Below the pieces are notes generated by a model that was not told where the DNA came from, did no database searches, and saw only the letters and a program-made list of their open reading frames with translations. The translations under genes and the position numbers were made by a program. A stretch of 64,000 nt of DNA. Source: Mesorhizobium sp. B2-4-3 (GTDB lineage: Bacteria > Pseudomonadota > Alphaproteobacteria > Rhizobiales > Rhizobiaceae). Position 1 is the stretch's first letter. Every line of letters begins with the position of its first letter. Positions 59,196 to 64,000 of this stretch are shown here, piece by piece. Location: NCBI RefSeq assembly GCF_006442815.1, contig NZ_VFVL01000008.1:1-64000 (forward strand). The letters are read 5' to 3'.

Positions 59196-59264
59196 CTCCC
59201 AGGCGGCATGTGTGCCGTTCAGGCACGGCATGCATGGATCGAGGCCCCTATCGAGAGACGTGTC

Positions 59265-59423
59265 ATGAGCAGGTTCATAAGAAAAATGTCTCGCCGCGCG
59301 ATCGTGCAGGCGCTGATCGCGCTGCCGGCGCTGTCGCTGTTCCGCAACCAACCGGCCGTGGCCGACCCCGACGAAATCGTCGAGATCAACGGCTGGATCC
59401 TGCGGCGGAGCGATCTCGCATGA
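59265..59423 (+). CDS. 52-residue Tat-signal protein, probable small subunit for the GMC oxidoreductase
   Basis: MSRFIRKMSRRAIVQALIAL and PALSLFRNQPAVA form a twin-arginine-type leader (SRRAIVQ, hydrophobic stretch, AVA cleavage). Only about 19 residues remain after it: DPDEIVEINGWILRRSDLA. Two-subunit sugar/polyol dehydrogenases use a Tat-leader small subunit to carry the leaderless GMC flavoprotein across the membrane; this protein looks like a minimal version. The stop overlaps the GMC start (ATGA). Confidence 0.7.
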   Translation: MSRFIRKMSRRAIVQALIALPALSLFRNQPAVADPDEIVEINGWILRRSDLA

Positions 59424-60859
59424 TCTTCGACAGCTACCAAGCCTACAAGCAGGCCGGCTTCAAACCCAAGGCCTGCATCCTCGGCTCCGGTCCAGCCGGC
59501 ACGACGATCGCCAGGAAGCTCGGCGCAGCCGGCATCCCGGTCGTCGTCCTGGAGGCGGGTTCGCGCGAATTCAGCGACGAGTCGCAGGATTTCTATCGCG
59601 GCAGGACGGTCGGCGATTTCTATTTCGACCTCGACATCACCAGGCTGCGCTTCATGGGCGGCTCATCCAACCACTGGGCCGGCTGGTGTCGCGTGCTCGA
59701 CAGCCAAGATTTCGAGCCCAAGGCCTGGGCGCCGGACACCGGCTGGCCGATCAGCCGCGCCGACATCGAGCCCTATCTGCCGGAAGTCCATGACATCCTC
59801 GAGCTTCCCGACTTCCGCCCCGATGTGCCGGTTTCGGACGACATCCGCTGGGTGCAGTTGATCAAGAGCCCGGCGGTACGCTTCGGCGAGAAGTTCGCCG
59901 ACGAGCTCGACAAGAGCAAGAACATCGCCGTCGTGCTCAACACCTACGCGACCGAGCTCACCGGCGACGGCAAGCGCGTCACCGGCGCGAAACTTTGGTC
60001 GAACGGCCAGGACGCCGGCACCTTCGCGGCGGACTATTTCGTCACCTGCACCGGCGGGCTGGAGAACTCGCGGCTGCTCCTATGGTCGAACCAGCGCTCG
60101 AACGGCGGCGTGGTGCCGAATTCGGCGGCGCTCGGCCGCTACTGGATGGAGCATCCGACCTTCCAGGGCGGCAATGCCATCCTCGCCAATTACTCAGAGT
60201 TCGAGGTCGACGCCTCGAACGAAGCCTTCTTCTCGCCGACGCTTGCCGCGATGGAGCGGCTGCGGATCATGAACTTCGGCATCCGCCTGATCGAGTCGCC
60301 CTATCCCAATGTCAAGAAGCTGATCGCCGATCTCGCCTGCACCGCGCCCAACATGGCGGAATGGATGTCCTCCCAACTGGACCAGAGGCTGCACTGCGCC
60401 GCCCAGCTTTACGTCGCCTGGGAACAGGCGCCGCTTGCCTCTAACCAGATCGAGCTGTCGAAGGCCGATGTCGACCACGCCGGCGTGCCGCGCATCGAAT
60501 TGCACTGGAAGAAGTCGCCGCTCGAGCGCCGTACGCTGCTCGAAGGCCTGAAGCTTTTCGGCACGACCATGGCGCAGAAGAATCTCGGCCGCGTCCGCAT
60601 CGACGACTGGATCAGCAATGGCGGCGATTACCCGACCAATGAGGAGACGGCCGGCCACCACCATATGGGCGGCACCCGCATGGGCACCGACGTCTTGAAA
60701 AGCGTCGTCGACGCCAATTGCAAGGTGCACGGCATGGACAATCTCTATGTCGGCGGCTCCTCGGTGTTCTGCACCTCCGGCCAGTGCAACCCGACGACGA
60801 CCATCACCGCGCTCGCCTGCCGCCTGGGCGAGCATCTCGGCAAGGTGATCGTCGTCTGA
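59420..60859 (+). CDS. GMC family FAD-dependent oxidoreductase
   Basis: 479 residues. The FAD loop is ACILGSGPAGTTIARKLG (GxGxxG at 22-27), ARKL...VVVLEAGSREF continues it, and FMGGSSNHWAGWCRV near 80 is typical. The C-terminal catalytic part has TAGHHHMGGTRMG near 413 and CNPTTTITALACRLGEHLGK near 456. It probably oxidises a sugar, sugar alcohol or similar alcohol. No own signal peptide; it likely rides through Tat with the 52-residue protein. No cytochrome subunit gene is adjacent. Confidence 0.9.
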   Translation: MIFDSYQAYKQAGFKPKACILGSGPAGTTIARKLGAAGIPVVVLEAGSREFSDESQDFYRGRTVGDFYFDLDITRLRFMGGSSNHWAGWCRVLDSQDFEPKAWAPDTGWPISRADIEPYLPEVHDILELPDFRPDVPVSDDIRWVQLIKSPAVRFGEKFADELDKSKNIAVVLNTYATELTGDGKRVTGAKLWSNGQDAGTFAADYFVTCTGGLENSRLLLWSNQRSNGGVVPNSAALGRYWMEHPTFQGGNAILANYSEFEVDASNEAFFSPTLAAMERLRIMNFGIRLIESPYPNVKKLIADLACTAPNMAEWMSSQLDQRLHCAAQLYVAWEQAPLASNQIELSKADVDHAGVPRIELHWKKSPLERRTLLEGLKLFGTTMAQKNLGRVRIDDWISNGGDYPTNEETAGHHHMGGTRMGTDVLKSVVDANCKVHGMDNLYVGGSSVFCTSGQCNPTTTITALACRLGEHLGKVIVV

Positions 60860-60900
60860 TCTCCGAAACGCCAGCGGCGCCGGCTCTAAATCAAAGAGAT

Positions 60901-60951
60901 AGAGCATGATGTCGTCCGAAAACCGCTTCACACTTTTCGGCATCATGCTCT
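60901..60951. repeat. Short palindromic repeat of the AAAAGTG...GCGGTTTT family
   Basis: Arms AGAGCATGATG (60901-60911) and CATCATGCTCT (60941-60951) are exact. In between lies CCGAAAACCGCTTCACACTT followed by TTCGG, the inverse of the core CCGAAAAGTGTGAAGCGG. It lies 41 bases beyond the GMC stop and could terminate that transcript. Confidence 0.8.
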
Positions 60952-61005
60952 GAAGTGGCGACCGGCGCCGCCCTGGCGCGCCTTTGGCGGAAATTGCGAG
61001 CTCGC

Positions 61006-61173
61006 TTACAGTCCGTAGACGGCGACGCGGACCAGCACGGCCGCGGCGGCAAGCGCTACCAGCAGGATGCCGAGGCCGATGGGCGAACCCCAGCCATACC
61101 ATTCCATGGCCAGCTTGGCGTATTTGTATTCCTCCTCATTCGAGAGAGGGGTGCGCTGTTGAATCAAGCTCAT
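61006..61173 (-). CDS. 55-residue single-pass membrane protein
   Basis: MSLIQQRTPLSNEEEYKYAK, LAMEWYGWGSPIGLGILLVA and LAAAAVLVRVAVYGL. One membrane helix covers about 31-50, preceded by an acidic amphipathic N-terminus. AAGGAG six bases before the ATG at 61173 makes it a convincing gene. No family recognised; the shape resembles small accessory subunits of respiratory or transport complexes. It is divergent from a MarR regulator and shares its palindromic operator. Confidence 0.72.
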   Translation of the reverse strand: MSLIQQRTPLSNEEEYKYAKLAMEWYGWGSPIGLGILLVALAAAAVLVRVAVYGL

Positions 61174-61238
61174 TGTTCACTCCTTGTCGGCGACTTTGCC
61201 CTTGCCTTGCAAAGGCTGTCATCGCATATTAATACGAT

Positions 61239-61259
61239 AATCTGAATGTTAGACAGATT
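61239..61259. promoter_or_regulatory. MarR-type operator AATCTG-N9-CAGATT
   Basis: Exact six-base arms at 61239-61244 and 61254-61259, ten bases before the MarR start and 66 bases before the divergent 55-residue gene. The spacing and AT-rich setting fit autoregulation and control of the small gene by MarR. Confidence 0.6.
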
Positions 61260-61268
61260 GATAGTTAG

Positions 61269-61757
61269 ATGATCGAAGCAAATTCGTCAAGCGCGAAACG
61301 CGATGAGATGACCAGGGCCGTCGGCCTCGCCGTCATGCGCTGGCAGGACGCCACCCAGGCTTATGACGAGGCGGTGGGGGCGCGGCTGGGCCTGATCGCG
61401 GCGGAGCGGCATTGCCTGGGTCTGCTCTACGCCGGACCGCAATCGGCCGGCGCAGTGGCAGCGGCGACCGGGCTGACGCCGGCGGCGGTGACGGCCCTGA
61501 TCGACCGGCTGGAGGCGCGCGGATACGTCACGCGGACCCGCAGCCTGGAGGACAGGCGCAAGGTGGTGATCGAGGCGACCGACCGGACCAGGGAGCTGTC
61601 TGAACGCTATTACGGCACGATCGCGCGCGAGGGCGAGAAGGTGGTGGCGAGCTTCAGCGATGCTGAGCTCGCGACCGTGCTGCGCTTCATCAACGCAGCA
61701 CTCGAGTTGCAGAGCGAGCAGTTGGCCAGGATCAAGGCCGAGCCCGACAAAGCATAA
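61269..61757 (+). CDS. MarR family transcriptional regulator
   Basis: 162 residues. Winged helix: SAGAVAAATGLTPAAVTALI, DRLEARGYVTRTRSLEDRRK and VVIEAT (about 60-105), with the DRR wing motif. No clear ribosome-binding site precedes the ATG at 61269; ATG 61311 is an alternative. It is divergent from the 55-residue membrane protein. The ligand is unknown. Confidence 0.9.
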   Translation: MIEANSSSAKRDEMTRAVGLAVMRWQDATQAYDEAVGARLGLIAAERHCLGLLYAGPQSAGAVAAATGLTPAAVTALIDRLEARGYVTRTRSLEDRRKVVIEATDRTRELSERYYGTIAREGEKVVASFSDAELATVLRFINAALELQSEQLARIKAEPDKA

Positions 61758-61767
61758 CTAGAGGATC

Positions 61768-62130
61768 AGCGCAGGATTTTGAAAGGTTGCCGTTGGTCGA
61801 CGCTCCTTTCGGTGAAATCAGCGCTGACGCTGGCGATTGGCGGAAGTCTTCCAACCTCGTCATTCCAGGGCGGAGCAGCCGCGAAGCGGCGTCGCGGAGA
61901 CCCTGGAATCCATTCCGTGACTCTGATCAAAGAGTGCAGCTGAGCAGAATTCTGCACCGCGGCAGCGCTCATGCGACACGGAATGGATCCTCGGGTCTGC
62001 GCGCGTCGCGTCGCTCCTTGCTCCGCCCGTGGATGACGACTGGGTGGGCGTTTCGGCTAACCGCCAAGGCATGCCATCTTGCCAACGCAAACATAGCCAA
62101 CTGGCCAAAATCCCTATGCTGGGGAACTAA
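61768..62130 (+). repeat. Large palindromic composite repeat, copy G
   Basis: Begins eleven bases after the MarR stop with GGATCAGCGCAGGATTTTGA and GGTTGCCGTTGGTCG. Hairpins are GTCATTCCAGGGCGGAGC with CCCTGGAATCCATTCCG, and GGATCCTCGGGTCTGCG with CCGCCCGTGGATGACG; the centre has CAGAATTCTG. The right end reads CCAACGCAAACATAGCCAAC and AAATCCCTATGCTGGGGAA. The convergent phhA gene ends at 62208. Confidence 0.85.
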
Positions 62131-62207
62131 TTGCAAAAAACGTAAAGCGGCCCAGCCGCCTGTCGACAGGTGGACCGCCCTGAATGTCGGTTGGGCGAAA
62201 ACCGACC

Positions 62208-63041
62208 TCAGACCGTTGCCGGGTCGAGCGCCGGCTGGCCCTTGAACCGCGCCACGATGCCGGCGAGGTCGCCATGGGCGAAAGCATCGCGCAGCGCATC
62301 GAAGGACGGCAGCACGAAATAGGCGCGCTGGAACTTGTCGATCTCATAGCCGGTGCGCATCACCGTCTCGAGGTCGAACGGCACATGGTGGGCGTCCTTG
62401 CTCTCGGCCGCGAATTGCAGCTCGGTGAAGGACGACATCAGCCCGGCGCCGAAAGCTTTCAACGGCTGGCCGGCTTCCTGGATGAGGCCGTATTCGGCGC
62501 TGTACCAATAGAGCCTTGTGATCATCTCGTCGCCGCCGAGCGCGATCAGATCTTCCGCCTTCCGGCCATACATCTGCATGAAATCGGCGAACACCGGCTG
62601 GGTCAGGATCGGCACATGGCCAAAGAAATCGTGGAACATGTCTGGCTCGACGATGTAGTCGAGCTCTTTTTTCGTCCGCAGCCAGTTGGTGACCGGGAAG
62701 CGGCGGTTGGCGAGATGATCGAAGAACGGGCCGGCTGGGATCAGGCCCGGCACCGCGACGATTTCCCAGCCCGTCAGCCTGGTGAGCTTTTCGCTGACGG
62801 CATCGAAATCCGGAATCCTGTCAAGCAGCCCGAGCGCCGCGACACCATCCAGATAGGAGTGGTGCGCAAGCTTCTGCGTCAGCTTCGTCTGGCGGTCGCA
62901 CAGCGTGCGCCACACCGCCTGTTCCTCGGCTGAATAGTCGTAGCCCTGCGCCACGGTGAAATCGCCGCGGCAGACCGAGTAGTCGCCGCGAAGGCCCTGC
63001 GCCGCGCATTCTGCGGCGTAATCGGCAACGCTGATCGTCAT
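62208..63041 (-). CDS. phhA: Phenylalanine 4-monooxygenase
   Basis: 277 residues, bacterial monomeric length. The iron ligands are H137 and H142 in MFHDFFGHVPILTQPVFADF and E183 in WYSAEYGLIQEAG. It hydroxylates phenylalanine to tyrosine with a pterin cofactor. GGAGG five bases before the ATG at 63041 favours it over the ATG one codon upstream. It is divergent from an Lrp/AsnC gene, the likely regulator. No pterin dehydratase gene (phhB) is adjacent. Confidence 0.97.
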   Translation of the reverse strand: MTISVADYAAECAAQGLRGDYSVCRGDFTVAQGYDYSAEEQAVWRTLCDRQTKLTQKLAHHSYLDGVAALGLLDRIPDFDAVSEKLTRLTGWEIVAVPGLIPAGPFFDHLANRRFPVTNWLRTKKELDYIVEPDMFHDFFGHVPILTQPVFADFMQMYGRKAEDLIALGGDEMITRLYWYSAEYGLIQEAGQPLKAFGAGLMSSFTELQFAAESKDAHHVPFDLETVMRTGYEIDKFQRAYFVLPSFDALRDAFAHGDLAGIVARFKGQPALDPATV

Positions 63042-63105
63042 CATATCCTCCTCGAGATCGTGATCTGCGGATCGTGGAAGAAAGTTTAGGGGCGATCACG
63101 GAGGC

Positions 63106-63139
63106 AAATCAGCCTTGTTTGTAGCTCGTCAGCTGATTT
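63106..63139. promoter_or_regulatory. Inverted repeat AAATCAGC-N18-GCTGATTT between phhA and lrp-like gene
   Basis: Exact eight-base arms at 63106-63113 and 63132-63139, midway between the divergent starts of phhA and the Lrp/AsnC gene. Distance and symmetry fit an Lrp-type binding region. Confidence 0.5.
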
Positions 63140-63179
63140 CGAGGTAAAAGAACTCAGATAAACGTGAGATCGAGAAAAT

Positions 63180-63656
63180 ATGCCTCAATTCGACGACTTC
63201 GAGATAAGGATACTCGACATCCTGCAACGCGATGGGCGCAAGCCCGTGTCGGAGCTGGCGCAGGAGATCGGCCTGTCGACAACCCCTTGCGCGCGCCGCT
63301 TCGAGGCCTTGCAGGAAACCGGCATCATCAAGGGCTTTGCCGCCGTGCTCAGCCGCCGCGCCATCGGGCTCACGGTCGAGGTGTTCATCCAGGTGCGGCT
63401 GGTCAGCCACAGCGACGGCTCGCCCGAAAGCTTCATTGCCGCCGTTCAGCGCATGGACGAGGTCTCGTCCTGCTGGACGATGACGGGCGACCACGATTTC
63501 CTGCTGCATGTCATGGTGCCGTCGGTTGACGATCTGAACGCCTTTGTCATGCACCGGCTGATGCGGCTGCCCGGCGTGCGCGACGTCCACACGCAACTGG
63601 TTCTGCAGAACATCAAGGGACCCGGCCACGTGCCGCTCAGCCATCTGCGGCGCTGA
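63180..63656 (+). CDS. Lrp/AsnC family transcriptional regulator
   Basis: 158 residues. N-terminal helix-turn-helix (FEIRILDILQRDGRKPVSEL, AQEIGLSTTPCARRFEALQE) and a C-terminal RAM ligand domain (AIGLTVEVFIQVRLV, CWTMTGDHDFLLHVMVPSVD). Divergent from phhA, so it probably senses phenylalanine or tyrosine and controls that gene and itself. Confidence 0.94.
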   Translation: MPQFDDFEIRILDILQRDGRKPVSELAQEIGLSTTPCARRFEALQETGIIKGFAAVLSRRAIGLTVEVFIQVRLVSHSDGSPESFIAAVQRMDEVSSCWTMTGDHDFLLHVMVPSVDDLNAFVMHRLMRLPGVRDVHTQLVLQNIKGPGHVPLSHLRR

Positions 63657-63759
63657 TCCGGTCAAATCTGGCGAAAAGCTGCGTGGAAACTGCTGAACCG
63701 CGCCAAGGCGGCTTCGACATCGCCGACTAGCACTAGCGGACCAACGCAAGAGGTCCGCC

Positions 63760-64000
63760 ATGAACATCGTGCTGATCAATCCGCCGCACACGGCCATCGG
63801 CAGCCGCGTGCCCGACGATCATTTGCCGCCGCTTGGGCTGCTGGCAATCGGCGGCCCGCTGATCGATTCCGGCCATCAGGTCCGGCTGGTCGATGCCGAG
63901 TTCGGGCCGATGCCGCTCGCCGCGCTGGTCGACGATGCCCTGCGCGACAATCCGGACGTCGTTCTCATCGGCCATTCCGGCTCGACCTCGGCGCATCCGA
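63760..64000 (+). CDS. B12-binding domain protein, probable radical SAM enzyme (partial, runs off the right edge)
   Basis: Only the first 80 residues are inside the window. MNIVLINPPHTAIGSRVPDD, LPPLGLLAIGGPLIDSGHQV and RLVDAEFGP match the cobalamin-binding Rossmann domain at the N-terminus of BchE-like radical SAM proteins; PDVVLIGHSGSTSAHP follows. AAGAGG before the ATG at 63760 sets the start. The catalytic CxxxCxxC domain, expected later, is outside the window. Confidence 0.8.
   Translation, partial: MNIVLINPPHTAIGSRVPDDHLPPLGLLAIGGPLIDSGHQVRLVDAEFGPMPLAALVDDALRDNPDVVLIGHSGSTSAHP

Overview
The window is a high-GC chromosomal stretch that fits an alphaproteobacterium of the order Hyphomicrobiales (Rhizobiales), most probably Mesorhizobium or a close relative. 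I base this on gene content (malate synthase G, an Entner-Doudoroff-type galactonate operon, a PmtA-like methyltransferase close to dnaK/dnaJ, a DUF6481-like protein), on an alphaproteobacterial-style heat-shock promoter before dnaK, and on several families of rhizobial-style dispersed palindromic repeats. The genus is inferred from sequence reading only. I see no tRNA or rRNA gene, no transposase, no prophage and no CRISPR array.

Layout. 1-6.1 kb: a hydantoinase/oxoprolinase-like gene, glcB, and a DUF308-like membrane protein with its TetR regulator and a palindromic operator. 6.1-13.5 kb: a ComM/YifB ATPase, a GT8 glycosyltransferase, gshB, and a Gtr-like set (GT2 transferase, GtrA flippase and a divergent polytopic membrane protein). 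13.7-18.8 kb: a GGDEF-EAL protein, then a tightly overlapped four-gene sugar-acid operon (SDR, dgoK, dgoA, SMP-30 lactonase) of the De Ley-Doudoroff type. 19.2-26.4 kb: an unassigned ATP-grasp ligase, DUF1330, pyrF, an FMN reductase, a PmtA-like methyltransferase, dnaJ and dnaK. 26.7-32.6 kb: a sugar ABC transporter with a divergent LacI regulator (two identical operators) and an inositol-monophosphatase-family enzyme. 32.7-44.6 kb: mostly single genes, including arylamine N-acetyltransferase, two LLM flavin oxidoreductases, an AI-2E-type permease, a CMD protein with an XRE regulator, a SugE/Gdx exporter under a guanidine-II riboswitch, a transglutaminase-like protein, a CDF transporter and rmuC. 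44.7-53.5 kb: def-fmt-GNAT-truA, then dapE and dapD with membrane proteins, a PanE-like reductase and a LOG-family protein. 53.6-57.0 kb: a NarL-type two-component pair divergent from three exported Asn/Gly-repeat proteins. 57.3-64 kb: a HAD nucleotidase, a diguanylate cyclase, a GMC oxidoreductase with a 52-residue Tat leader subunit behind a sigma-54-like promoter, a 55-residue membrane protein divergent from a MarR regulator, phhA divergent from an Lrp regulator, and the start of a B12-binding radical-SAM gene.

The most unusual items are: (1) the three-gene Asn-Gly repeat locus beside a two-component system; (2) seven copies of a 210-380 bp palindromic composite repeat, every one downstream of a gene 3' end and none in a divergent promoter; (3) the guanidine-II riboswitch/SugE unit; and (4) the GMC oxidoreductase with a minimal Tat-leader partner. 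Start codons were moved from the longest reading frame wherever a ribosome-binding site or family length supported an inner start; those choices are stated per entry.
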